Positions 1 through 6,591 of a DNA stretch of 9,453 nucleotides are shown here, in pieces (the stretch's first letter is position 1; every line of letters begins with the position of its first letter). The notes under the pieces were generated by a model. That model did no database searches and had not been told where the DNA came from. It saw only the letters and a program-made list of their open reading frames with translations. The DNA lies in the NCBI GenBank assembly GCA_964601085.1, contig CAZRLN010000079.1, forward strand, positions 1 to 9,453. The letters are read 5' to 3'. Source of the stretch: UBA1444 sp964601085. Its GTDB lineage: Bacteria > Bacillota > Negativicutes > UBA1444. The translations under genes and the position numbers were made by a program.

Positions 1-692
1 TATGGCGTGGAAACAAAGTCTTCAAAGCCGGGGGTTCGGAACCCTTCCGCCGTGATCAGGGCCAAGTCGTATGCGGTCGTGAAATGATTGACGGGATCAG
101 GCAAGCCGTGGGGATTCGAAAAATGGGTCCGCAGTGCGCCGCTCCGTTCCGCTTCTTCGTTCATCCAGTCGATGAATTTCTTGTAAGATCCGCCGCCGAC
201 ATGTTCGGCCACGGCATGCGCCGCATCATTGCCCGAAACCAGCATCAATCCGAACAAAAGTTCCCGCAGGGAAAGGCGATCCAGTCGCTGCAAGTCCATG
301 CTGGACCCTTCAACATTGGCGGCGGCGGGACTCACAACGACCGTATCATTCAAGTTCCCATGCTTCAATGCGGTAATCAGCGTCATAATCTTGGTTGTAC
401 TGGCCGGATACATGATTTTGTGGCCGTCTTTGTCAAACAGAACCTGCTTCGTTCCTGCAACCATCAGAAAAGCTGTTTCGCTTTTTATCGCCGGTTTGGG
501 AACATTCGCTGATACCGGTAATGGCTTGGTCGGTACGACCACCGGCGCTTTTACGGCAACCGGCGTTTGCACAGACTTATTGTCGACCGTCGCCGGCGCT
601 GCGGCCGTTGGAACATGAAAAATACCAAAGCCCAGCCAACCTGCCAAAAAAAGCAAAACCACCCAATGCGTACGAATTTTAATCACCAACAC
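1..692 (-). CDS. D-alanyl-D-alanine carboxypeptidase (peptidase S11, DacF/DacA-like), N-terminal part only
   Basis: This gene reads leftward and is cut by the window edge after about 230 codons. The family is the low-molecular-weight penicillin-binding proteins, which remove the terminal D-Ala from peptidoglycan stem peptides outside the membrane. Seen in the translation: a hydrophobic N-terminal signal or anchor segment (about residues 10-27, WVVLLFLAGWLGFGIF), then a Pro/Val/Lys-rich linker to about residue 70. The catalytic SxxK motif follows (S98-T-T-K101 in PASTTKIMT), then the SxN motif (S153-G-N155 in VSGNDAA) and a conserved SNPHGLP segment. The third motif (KTG) would lie beyond the window. 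The start is uncertain. GTG at 692 has AGGA six bases upstream. ATG 707 lacks a Shine-Dalgarno, ATG 698 has AGGA directly abutting it, and GTG 686 with GGGAG is also possible. It probably shares a transcript with the small ORF before it. Whether it is a vegetative or sporulation (DacF) enzyme cannot be told. Confidence 0.9.
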   Translation of the reverse strand, partial: MLVIKIRTHWVVLLFLAGWLGFGIFHVPTAAAPATVDNKSVQTPVAVKAPVVVPTKPLPVSANVPKPAIKSETAFLMVAGTKQVLFDKDGHKIMYPASTTKIMTLITALKHGNLNDTVVVSPAAANVEGSSMDLQRLDRLSLRELLFGLMLVSGNDAAHAVAEHVGGGSYKKFIDWMNEEAERSGALRTHFSNPHGLPDPVNHFTTAYDLALITAEGFRTPGFEDFVSTP

Positions 693-717
693 TCCCATTC
701 CTGCCATGAAAGCAAAC

Positions 718-745
718 AGAAGGCGGTCTGTCACAACCCCCTTCT
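718..745 (-). other. Hairpin in the leader between the small ORF and the carboxypeptidase gene
   Basis: On the minus strand AGAAGGGGGT, an 8-nt loop and ACCGCCTTCT form a 10-bp stem with one G-G mismatch. It lies after the stop of the lysine-rich ORF (787) and 11 nt before the most upstream ATG of the carboxypeptidase gene. The bases after it are T-rich but interrupted (GTTTGCTTTC), so it is at best a weak terminator or attenuator. It could equally be an mRNA stabiliser or chance. Confidence 0.35.
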
Positions 746-786
746 GCTTGCAGTAATTCAGTCCTCGCGGGTCACATCAACACAGT

Positions 787-876
787 TCAGTTATAGGTCT
801 TCTTTTCCTTTTTTACTTTTGTATCGCTGGGTTTCTTTTTGTCGCTTTTTTTCGATGCCTGCTCCTTGTTTGCCAC
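787..876 (-). CDS. Small lysine-rich protein, 29 aa, unknown function
   Basis: GTG at 876 opens a 29-codon frame ending in TGA at 787-789. A perfect AAGGAGG (887-893) lies 10 nt before the start. The product begins MANKEQASKKSDKKKPS and ends KKEKKTYN. Eleven of 29 residues are lysine, and there is no membrane segment or cysteine. Such a strongly basic, probably disordered peptide could bind nucleic acid or acidic polymers, but I do not recognise a family. A TATAAT box lies 54 nt upstream and the carboxypeptidase gene follows about 95 nt downstream, so the two may be co-transcribed. An ATG abutting the same Shine-Dalgarno opens another frame (27 codons), but its spacing of zero is not workable. 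The main support is the Shine-Dalgarno and promoter geometry, because a lysine-rich product can also arise from any A-rich strand. Confidence 0.55.
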   Translation of the reverse strand: MANKEQASKKSDKKKPSDTKVKKEKKTYN

Positions 877-929
877 TGTTGATCATCCTCCTTGGCTCAT
901 GGGCCTATCGTGCAGAAGCATTTTTTATT

Positions 930-935
930 ATTATA
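930..935 (-). promoter_or_regulatory. Perfect -10 box (TATAAT) for the leftward genes
   Basis: The minus strand reads TATAAT at 935-930. This predicts a start of transcription near 923 and a leader of about 47 nt before the lysine-rich ORF. No recognisable -35 is found at 16-19 nt spacing (AATATA-like at best), so the promoter may need an activator or may use a non-canonical element. The FNR/CRP-like palindrome at 963-976 is centred about 37 nt from the -10 centre. Confidence 0.4.
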
Positions 936-962
936 CTACATTTTTGCTACGTTATATTTTAT

Positions 963-976
963 TTGACGTTAATCAA
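963..976. promoter_or_regulatory. FNR/CRP-family-like operator palindrome in the divergent gap
   Basis: TTGACGTTAATCAA matches the FNR consensus TTGAT-N4-ATCAA at 9 of 10 fixed positions. It lies in the 216-nt AT-rich gap between the leftward genes and oppA. For rightward transcription, a class II activator arrangement (site centre about 32 nt from the -10 centre) would put the -10 at 999-1004. The sequence there is AAAAAT, a 4/6 match to TATAAT, followed by a leader of about 80 nt to oppA. TTGACG at 963-968 could also be read as a -35, but no good -10 follows it. The rest of the gap shows no terminator, riboswitch or RNA gene that I recognise. The match could be chance in AT-rich DNA. Confidence 0.4.
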
Positions 977-1079
977 AAAAATCCTACTGACCAAAAACAA
1001 AAATTAGCAGAGGAAAAATTCGTCACCGGGTCGAATTGTACTTTAACAAAAATAAAGCCGTACACACCAGATCAACAGC

Positions 1080-1084
1080 AGGAG
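1080..1084 (+). promoter_or_regulatory. Ribosome binding site that favours a TTG start for oppA
   Basis: AGGAG ends 8 nt before TTG 1093 but only 2 nt before ATG 1087. Normal Firmicute spacing is about 5-10 nt, so TTG 1093 is the better start. The product differs by only two residues (ATG-ATT). Confidence 0.55.
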
Positions 1085-1092
1085 TGATGATT

Positions 1093-2694
1093 TTGGGATC
1101 GAAAAAAATTGCCGCTCTCGCGGCTATTCTGCTTCTTATCTTCTGCGCCGCCTTATTATCCGGCTGCGGTGGAAAATCCGGGCCCAAATATCTACGTTAT
1201 TCGGTGGGAACCGAACCGGAAACACTCGATCCCCGCAAATCGACCGGCATTCCGGAAGCTACTGTCGAAGCGCAATTATTTGAAGGATTGACCTCGCTGG
1301 ACGCAAAAAACAACCCCGTTCCCGCCATGGCGGAAAAATGGGAGATCAGCCCGGACGGCCTGAAATACAAATTCATTTTGCGGCAAGGCATCAAATGGTC
1401 CAATGGGGATCCCGTGACCGCCTACGATTTTGAATATGCCTGGAAAACCGCCCTGTCACCGGAACTTGGCAGCAAATACGCCTATCAGCTGTTTTACGTC
1501 AAAAACGGCGAAGCTTACAATCAGGGCTTGACCACCGCCGACAAAGTCGGCGTCAAAGCCTTGGACGACCGGACGCTGGAAGTTCTTTTGGAAAAGCCGA
1601 CCGCATACTTTTTGTCGCTCACCGCCTTTCATACTCTGTACCCGGTTCCCCGCCGGATCGTCGAAGCCAATCCCAAATGGGCCGCCGACCCCAAGACGCT
1701 GGTTGGCAACGGTCCGTTCAAGATCAGCGCCTGGATCCACAATTCCCGGATCGAACTGCTCAAGAACGAACATTATTGGGATGCTGCCAAGGTAAAAATG
1801 CCAAAGATCGACTTCATTCTCACCGAATCGGGCAGTACGGAAATTGCCATGTTTGACAATAACCAGATTGATATGGGAGAAAATGCACCGCCGGCCGAAT
1901 ACCCGCGTCTTAAAAAAGAGGGGCGGTTGCAGATTTCACCCTATTTGGGAACGTATTTCTTCGCTTTCAATGTCACCAAAGCCCCGCTTGACAACGTCAA
2001 GGTGCGCCAAGCTCTGTCGCTGGCGATCGACCGCCAGGCTATCATAAACAATGTGACCAAGGGCGAGCAAAAGCCGGCGTTAGCCTGGGTTCCGCCGGGA
2101 ATGGCCGATGCCAAACCAACCGAGGATTTTCGGGCGGTCGGCGGCGATTTCTTCAAAGACAGGGACATCGATGCAGCGAAAAAGCTGCTGGCGGACGCCG
2201 GATATCCGGAAGGGAAGGGCCTGCCGCCGATTGAATTGATCTACAACACAAATGATGTGCACAAGGCCATTGCCGAAGCGGTGCAGGAAATGTGGCGCAA
2301 AAACCTGGGCGTCAATGTTTCGCTGACGAATCAGGAATGGAAAGTTTTCATCAACACCCGCAGCAAAGGAGGCTATCAGATCGCTCGTCATGGCTGGATC
2401 GGCGATTATGCCGACCCGATGACTTTTATCGATATGTTCGATTCCACCAGCGGTAACAATGATTCGCAATATAAAAACCCGCAGTATGACAACTTCGTCC
2501 GGTTGGCAAAGTCGACCAGCAATCCGGACATCCGGATGAAAGCCATGCACGAGGCGGAAAAACTTCTGCTCTCGGATGCGGTCATTGCGCCGGTTTATTT
2601 TTACACCAGGGTTTCCATGGTGAAGCCCAATGTCAAGGGATATCAACGTTCCGTACTTGGTCATGTGTATTTTAAGGAGGCCTATGTGGAGTGA
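1093..2694 (+). CDS. oppA: Peptide ABC transporter substrate-binding lipoprotein (OppA family)
   Basis: This 533-residue extracytoplasmic receptor captures oligopeptides for the importer encoded next to it. The N-terminus is a lipoprotein signal: two lysines (residues 4-5), a hydrophobic stretch to about 22, and the lipobox L-S-G-C with C25 as the lipidated cysteine. The mature part has SBP_bac_5 (cluster C) hallmarks: an early SVGTEPETLDPRKS segment, then KWEISPDGLKYKFILRQGIKWSNGDP. In the middle are NEHYWDAAKVKMPKIDF and APLDNVKVRQALSLAIDR, and PADAGYPEGKG-like text (LLADAGYPEGKG) precedes the C-terminal lobe. Length is close to E. coli OppA. TTG 1093 is preferred to ATG 1087 because of Shine-Dalgarno spacing; the frame is open upstream to about 1036 but nothing there looks protein-like. 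It is the first gene of the operon and its stop lies 6 nt before oppB. Ligand (oligo- or dipeptide, or another solute) cannot be read from sequence, so the Opp rather than Dpp/App name is conventional. Confidence 0.93.
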   Translation: MGSKKIAALAAILLLIFCAALLSGCGGKSGPKYLRYSVGTEPETLDPRKSTGIPEATVEAQLFEGLTSLDAKNNPVPAMAEKWEISPDGLKYKFILRQGIKWSNGDPVTAYDFEYAWKTALSPELGSKYAYQLFYVKNGEAYNQGLTTADKVGVKALDDRTLEVLLEKPTAYFLSLTAFHTLYPVPRRIVEANPKWAADPKTLVGNGPFKISAWIHNSRIELLKNEHYWDAAKVKMPKIDFILTESGSTEIAMFDNNQIDMGENAPPAEYPRLKKEGRLQISPYLGTYFFAFNVTKAPLDNVKVRQALSLAIDRQAIINNVTKGEQKPALAWVPPGMADAKPTEDFRAVGGDFFKDRDIDAAKKLLADAGYPEGKGLPPIELIYNTNDVHKAIAEAVQEMWRKNLGVNVSLTNQEWKVFINTRSKGGYQIARHGWIGDYADPMTFIDMFDSTSGNNDSQYKNPQYDNFVRLAKSTSNPDIRMKAMHEAEKLLLSDAVIAPVYFYTRVSMVKPNVKGYQRSVLGHVYFKEAYVE

Positions 2695-2713
2695 TTTCTT
2701 GTGGTTAAATTAA
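2684..2713 (+). other. Nine-codon mini-ORF bridging the end of oppA and start of oppB (possible translational coupler)
   Basis: ATG 2684 follows a perfect AAGGAGG (2674-2680) by 3 nt and opens MWSDFLWLN, ending with TAA at 2711-2713, just past the oppB GTG at 2701. The AAGGAGG also encodes K-E-A of OppA, so it may be coincidental. oppB itself has GGAG at 2688-2691, 9 nt before its start. Confidence 0.15.
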
Positions 2714-3633
2714 TCTTGGGCCGGATTCTTTCGATGATCCTTGTCCTATGGGTGATCGTTACAGCTACCTTCGTATTGATGCACGCAATTCCCGGCGGCC
2801 CGTTCACCGCGGAAAAAGCGCTGCCGGAAGCGGTGCTCAAAAACATCGAGGCACGCTATCACCTGAATGATCCCTTGCCGAAACAGTACGCGGATTATCT
2901 GGGAAATCTATTGCGCGGCGATTTAGGGCCTTCGTTCAAGTATGAATCCCGAACCGTCAACGAAATCATTGCCGAAAGCTTCCCCGTATCGGCGGAACTG
3001 GGCACAGCGGCTGTGGCCCTCTCCGTAATTGTCGGCATCCCGGCGGGAATGGCTGGCGCTTTGTACCAAAACCGCTGGCCGGATCATCTGGTCATGCTGT
3101 TCGCCACCATCGGAATTTCAGTTCCCAGCTTTATTTTGGCCACGGTTCTGATTTATACTTTTGCCCTCTGGCTCAAACTCTTGCCTGCCGCCATGTGGGG
3201 AGGCCCGGAATTCATCATCCTGCCTGCGTTGGCCCTTGCCGGCATGCCTACTGCATTTGTCGCCCGTCTGACCCGTTCCAGCATGCTGGAAATTCTGGCC
3301 CAGGATTATATCCGCACTGCCCGGGCCAAAGGATTGTCCGCCTTTACGATCTTATGGCGCCATGCGCTGAAAAACGCCCTGCTGCCGGTGGTGACTTACC
3401 TTGGACCTATGATTGCCGCGATTTTCACAGGCAGTTTCGTCATCGAATCTATTTTTGCCATTCCCGGCCTGGGCCGACATTTTGTCACCAGCATTTACAA
3501 CCGTGACTATACGGTCATTTTGGGGATCACCGTATTTTACAGCGCACTGCTGGTCTTCATGAACTTTCTCGTGGATCTGACCTATGTCTGGCTGGATCCC
3601 CGGATCAAACTCGGCGGGGAGGAGAATCGCTGA
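2701..3633 (+). CDS. oppB: Peptide ABC transporter permease, OppB family
   Basis: This 310-residue inner-membrane protein forms half of the peptide channel. A transmembrane helix lies at about residues 8-27, followed by an extracytoplasmic segment containing the OppB-typical IPGGPFTAEKALPEAVLKN-like stretch and YHLNDPLPKQYADYLGNLLRGDLG. Five further hydrophobic helices lie at about 100-120, 134-158, 172-190, 228-252 and 278-300. The cytoplasmic EAA loop, which docks onto the ATPases, is at about 202-231 (DYIRTARAKGLS...HALKNALLPVV). Length matches E. coli OppB (306 aa). The start is GTG with GGAG 9 nt upstream, and MVKLILGRIL is a normal family N-terminus. The gene is in the same frame as oppA, separated by TGA plus 6 nt. 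Its TGA overlaps the oppC ATG by one base. Confidence 0.95.
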   Translation: MVKLILGRILSMILVLWVIVTATFVLMHAIPGGPFTAEKALPEAVLKNIEARYHLNDPLPKQYADYLGNLLRGDLGPSFKYESRTVNEIIAESFPVSAELGTAAVALSVIVGIPAGMAGALYQNRWPDHLVMLFATIGISVPSFILATVLIYTFALWLKLLPAAMWGGPEFIILPALALAGMPTAFVARLTRSSMLEILAQDYIRTARAKGLSAFTILWRHALKNALLPVVTYLGPMIAAIFTGSFVIESIFAIPGLGRHFVTSIYNRDYTVILGITVFYSALLVFMNFLVDLTYVWLDPRIKLGGEENR

Positions 3634-4532
3634 TGGACTTCTCACCGCTGAAAGCCCGGGACGCCGTCGTCGCCAAAGCAATCCGTCCACATATCGGATT
3701 TCGCCAGGATGCCTGGCTTCGTCTGAAAAAAAACCGGGCGGCCATGGCCGGCTTGGGAATTATCGTCCTGATCAGCCTGTTGGCGATTCTGGGACCGCTG
3801 CTTTCGCCCTATTCGTATTCGGATCAGTCCCTTGCCAACGCCAACCAACCACCGTCATCCTCCCACTGGTTGGGCACCGACAATCTCGGCCGCGATCTGG
3901 CGACCCGGATCTGTTACGGCGCCCGGATATCCCTCTCGATTGGTATTGTCGCCAGCCTGATCAACTTGGGCATCGGCGTTTTGTACGGCGGAATCTCCGG
4001 TTATTTTGGCGGCCGCATTGACAGCGTCATGATGCGGATCGTCGATATTCTTTATGGCATTCCGTTGCTCCTGTACGTCATCTTGCTGATGGTCGTTTTG
4101 AAACCGGGGTTGATGAACGTTTTCCTGGCGCTCGGCCTGGTCTACTGGCTGCGGATGGCCCGCATCGTCCGGGCCCAGGTATTGGGTCTGAAAGAACTGG
4201 AATATGTCTTGGCCGCCCGGGTTCTTGGCGCCAGCCATCGGCGACTGATTTTCGGCCATCTCTTACCCAACAGCCTCGGCCCGATCATTATTACGTTGAC
4301 CTTATCCATCCCGGAGGCGATTTTCACGGAAGCGTTTCTCAGTTTTATCGGCCTGGGCGTGTCGGCGCCGATGGCCAGTTGGGGCGTGCTGGCTTCGGAA
4401 GGAGTCGTTACGTTGCGATCTTACCCGTTCCAGCTGTTATCGCCGGCCATCGCCATCAGTCTGACAATGCTGGGGTTCAACTTCCTTGGCGACGGGCTGC
4501 GTGACGCCCTGGATCCGCGCATGCGCCGCTAA
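3633..4532 (+). CDS. oppC: Peptide ABC transporter permease, OppC family
   Basis: This 299-residue second channel subunit pairs with OppB. After a cytoplasmic N-terminal region (about residues 1-40, with the RLKKNRAAMAG segment typical of the OppC N-terminal domain) comes a first helix at about 42-60. The characteristic periplasmic motif HWLGTDNLGRD follows. Further helices include those at about 100-120, 140-165, 215-235 and 268-288. The EAA loop is at about 191-221 (YVLAARVLGASHRRLIFGHLLPN). The C-terminus GFNFLGDGLRDALDPRMRR is highly characteristic of OppC/DppC. Length agrees with E. coli OppC (302 aa). The start ATG overlaps the oppB stop (TGATG) and has GGGGAGGAG upstream, implying translational coupling. 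A 40-nt gap without a visible terminator separates it from oppD. Confidence 0.95.
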   Translation: MDFSPLKARDAVVAKAIRPHIGFRQDAWLRLKKNRAAMAGLGIIVLISLLAILGPLLSPYSYSDQSLANANQPPSSSHWLGTDNLGRDLATRICYGARISLSIGIVASLINLGIGVLYGGISGYFGGRIDSVMMRIVDILYGIPLLLYVILLMVVLKPGLMNVFLALGLVYWLRMARIVRAQVLGLKELEYVLAARVLGASHRRLIFGHLLPNSLGPIIITLTLSIPEAIFTEAFLSFIGLGVSAPMASWGVLASEGVVTLRSYPFQLLSPAIAISLTMLGFNFLGDGLRDALDPRMRR

Positions 4533-4561
4533 TTGCAAAGATTATCCGTAGTTCGATTGGG

Positions 4562-4566
4562 AAGGA
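4562..4566 (+). promoter_or_regulatory. Ribosome binding site that decides a TTG start for oppD
   Basis: AAGGA lies 6 nt before TTG 4573 and 9 nt before TTG 4576, but 15 nt before the first in-frame ATG (4582). A TTG start is therefore more likely than the ATG. This is the second probable TTG start in the operon. Confidence 0.5.
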
Positions 4567-4572
4567 CCGATT

Positions 4573-5589
4573 TTGTTGACAATGTTGTTATCCGTTAAAA
4601 ATCTTCAGGTCCGGTTCCGGACCTATGCCGGCGTCGTACATGCCCTGCGGGGCGTAGACTTTGATCTGGCCGCAGGCGATATTGTCGGCATTGTCGGCGA
4701 ATCCGGCTGTGGCAAGACGGTAACCGCCAGCGCCGTCATGGGCATCATCCCGTCGCCGCCCGGCGAAATTGTAGCCGGTGAAGCCTGGTTTGACGGCCAG
4801 GATCTGCTGAAACTCACGGAACCGGAGTTGCGGCGTATCCGCGGCAACTTGATGAGTATGATTTTTCAGGACCCCATGACTTCGCTCAACCCGGTTCTTA
4901 CAATCGGCACGCAGCTGACGGAGCCGTTTCTCGAGCATCAGTCGATCGCGGCCTCGGAGGCCCGGCGACGAGCCGTCGAACTCCTGACCTTGGTCGGCAT
5001 CTCCGATCCCGTTTCCCGCCTTGACCAGTATCCCCATCAATTGAGCGGCGGAATGCGGCAGCGCGTCATGATCGCCATGGCCCTGGCCTGCAATCCCCGC
5101 CTGCTGTTTGCCGACGAGCCGACGACCGCGCTCGATGTCACCGTACAGGCGCAGATTTTAGACCTGCTGAAACAATTGAATCAGAATCTGAACACCACCA
5201 TCGTATTGATCACGCATGATTTGGGCGTCGTAGCCGGACTCTGCCGAAAAGTGCTGGTCATGTACGCCGGCCAGGTCGTGGAAGCGGCAACTGTTACTGA
5301 CTTGTTTGCCCATCCCGGCCATCCTTACACTCTGGGGCTTTTGCATTCGGTGCCGCACCCGGAATCGACCGGCCAACGTCTGTCGACGATCGACGGACAA
5401 CCGCCGGACTTGATCCTCGAGCCGACCGGCTGCGCCTTCCTGCCCCGCTGTCCGTTCGCCATGCAGATTTGCCTGGAGGAGCCTCCTCTGTTCGATGCCG
5501 GCGACCAGCATCAGGTTCGCTGCTGGTTGTGTCATCCCGACGCGCCAAAAGCACCTCACGATGCTTTCGTAGAGGGAGGCCAGCCATGA
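4573..5589 (+). CDS. oppD: Peptide ABC transporter ATP-binding protein, OppD family
   Basis: This 338-residue cytoplasmic ATPase powers the OppBC channel with OppF. The nucleotide-binding motifs are all present: Walker A GESGCGKT (42-49), Q-loop Q99 in FQDPMTSLNP, signature LSGGM (157-161), Walker B LLFADE with D181/E182, and switch histidine H215 in THDLG. The C-terminal oligopeptide-transporter domain follows HPYTLGLL. It carries C287-x5-C293-x6-C300 and C317 (plus C320), a four-cysteine pattern that I recall being shown to hold a [4Fe-4S] cluster in a mycobacterial homologue. Length equals E. coli OppD (337 aa). The start is chosen from Shine-Dalgarno spacing; ATG 4582 is the alternative. 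The last codons overlap oppF by 4 nt (ATGA). Confidence 0.94.
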   Translation: MLTMLLSVKNLQVRFRTYAGVVHALRGVDFDLAAGDIVGIVGESGCGKTVTASAVMGIIPSPPGEIVAGEAWFDGQDLLKLTEPELRRIRGNLMSMIFQDPMTSLNPVLTIGTQLTEPFLEHQSIAASEARRRAVELLTLVGISDPVSRLDQYPHQLSGGMRQRVMIAMALACNPRLLFADEPTTALDVTVQAQILDLLKQLNQNLNTTIVLITHDLGVVAGLCRKVLVMYAGQVVEAATVTDLFAHPGHPYTLGLLHSVPHPESTGQRLSTIDGQPPDLILEPTGCAFLPRCPFAMQICLEEPPLFDAGDQHQVRCWLCHPDAPKAPHDAFVEGGQP

Positions 5590-6569
5590 CGCGCCCGCTG
5601 ATCGAGGTCCAAAACCTGGTCAAAAACTTTGTCATCGAACGTAGCTGGACCGGCCAGCCGCTTAAAACTGTCCAGGCTGTTAAAGACGTAACATTTTCCA
5701 TTATGTCCGGCGAAACCCTTGGACTGGTCGGGGAAACCGGTTGCGGCAAATCTACCGTCGGCAGGACGCTGATTGGGCTCTATGAACCTTCCGGCGGCTC
5801 TGCCTCCCTGGATGGCGTCGATATTCACGCCGCGCTGCGATCCCGGGACAATATCGCCTTCCGCCGCCGTTTGCAGATGATATTCCAAGACCCTTACGCT
5901 TCCCTGGATCCCCGGATGACGGTCGGCGACATCGTCGGCGAACCATTGGACATCCATCAGCTAGCCGCCGGGGACGCCCGCCGGGACCGGATTCAGGAAT
6001 TGCTGGCGCAGGTCGGCCTGGATCCCGAGCATGCCGGCCGCTATCCCCACGAATTTTCCGGCGGCCAGCGGCAACGCGTCGGCATCGCCCGCTCACTGGC
6101 GGCTCAGCCCGATTTCATCGTGTGCGACGAGCCGATTTCGGCGCTGGATGTCTCGATTCAAGCCCAGGTCGTCAACCTGTTGCAGGAGTTGCAGGAAAAA
6201 CTGGGCCTGACCTATCTGTTTATCGCCCATGACCTATCGATGGTCCGCCACATCAGCCACCGAATCGCCGTCATGTACCTCGGGTCCCTTGTCGAAACCG
6301 CAACCAGCGCCGACCTGTTTGCCAATCCACAACATCCCTACTCACAAGCTCTGCTTTCCGCGATCCCACTGCCGGATCCGCTCCTGGAGGCTACCCGCGA
6401 GCGCATCGTGATGCCCGGTGAGGTGCCCAGCCCGATCAACCCTCCTTCCGGTTGCCGGTTCCGTACCCGCTGCCCGCTGGCGATGCCAGTCTGCGCCGAA
6501 GTCACACCTGCGCTCACTGATGACGGGTGCGGACACTCGACAGCCTGTCATCGCATTCATCCCCTATAA
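5586..6569 (+). CDS. oppF: Peptide ABC transporter ATP-binding protein, OppF family
   Basis: This 327-residue second ATPase forms a heterodimer with OppD. Motifs: Walker A GETGCGKS (49-56), Q-loop Q101 in FQDPYASLDP, signature FSGGQ (157-161), Walker B FIVCDE with D181/E182, and H215 in AHDLS. The FQDPYASLDPRMTV text and the C-terminal HPYSQALLSAIP segment are OppF-typical. A cysteine-rich tail carries C290-x5-C296-x6-C303 and later C315 and C321, parallel to the OppD pattern. Length agrees with E. coli OppF (334 aa). ATG 5586 is chosen because it has GAGGGAGG just upstream and overlaps the oppD stop (ATGA). The open frame continues 39 codons upstream, but that part is the oppD coding region in another frame. 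The stop lies 22 nt before the hydrogenase-like gene, with no terminator between. Confidence 0.95.
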   Translation: MTRPLIEVQNLVKNFVIERSWTGQPLKTVQAVKDVTFSIMSGETLGLVGETGCGKSTVGRTLIGLYEPSGGSASLDGVDIHAALRSRDNIAFRRRLQMIFQDPYASLDPRMTVGDIVGEPLDIHQLAAGDARRDRIQELLAQVGLDPEHAGRYPHEFSGGQRQRVGIARSLAAQPDFIVCDEPISALDVSIQAQVVNLLQELQEKLGLTYLFIAHDLSMVRHISHRIAVMYLGSLVETATSADLFANPQHPYSQALLSAIPLPDPLLEATRERIVMPGEVPSPINPPSGCRFRTRCPLAMPVCAEVTPALTDDGCGHSTACHRIHPL

Positions 6570-6591
6570 ATAAAGAAGCGGAGGGAAAGCC

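Noticed and set aside
84..1007. Plus-strand ORFs of 129-146 codons opposite the carboxypeptidase and small-ORF region
   Set aside because: Their translations show no family signal and low-complexity or His/Arg/Cys-rich text. The minus strand of 1-692 encodes a clear peptidase with catalytic motifs.
1036..1092. Upstream extension of the oppA frame to ATG 1036
   Set aside because: It would put 17-19 charged residues before the lipoprotein signal, and there is no Shine-Dalgarno before 1036.
2080..2664. A 194-codon minus-strand ORF inside oppA
   Set aside because: It lies wholly antisense to a well-conserved OppA region, has no Shine-Dalgarno evidence and no recognisable domain. It is a shadow of codon bias.
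5469..5585. N-terminal extension of the oppF frame
   Set aside because: The extra residues are Arg/Ser-rich read-through of oppD in another frame. ATG 5586 has the ribosome binding site and the family-typical N-terminus.
5752..6096. Minus-strand Arg/Gly/Pro-rich ORFs inside oppF and oppD
   Set aside because: They are antisense to intact ATPase motifs, with compositions typical of GC-biased shadow frames.
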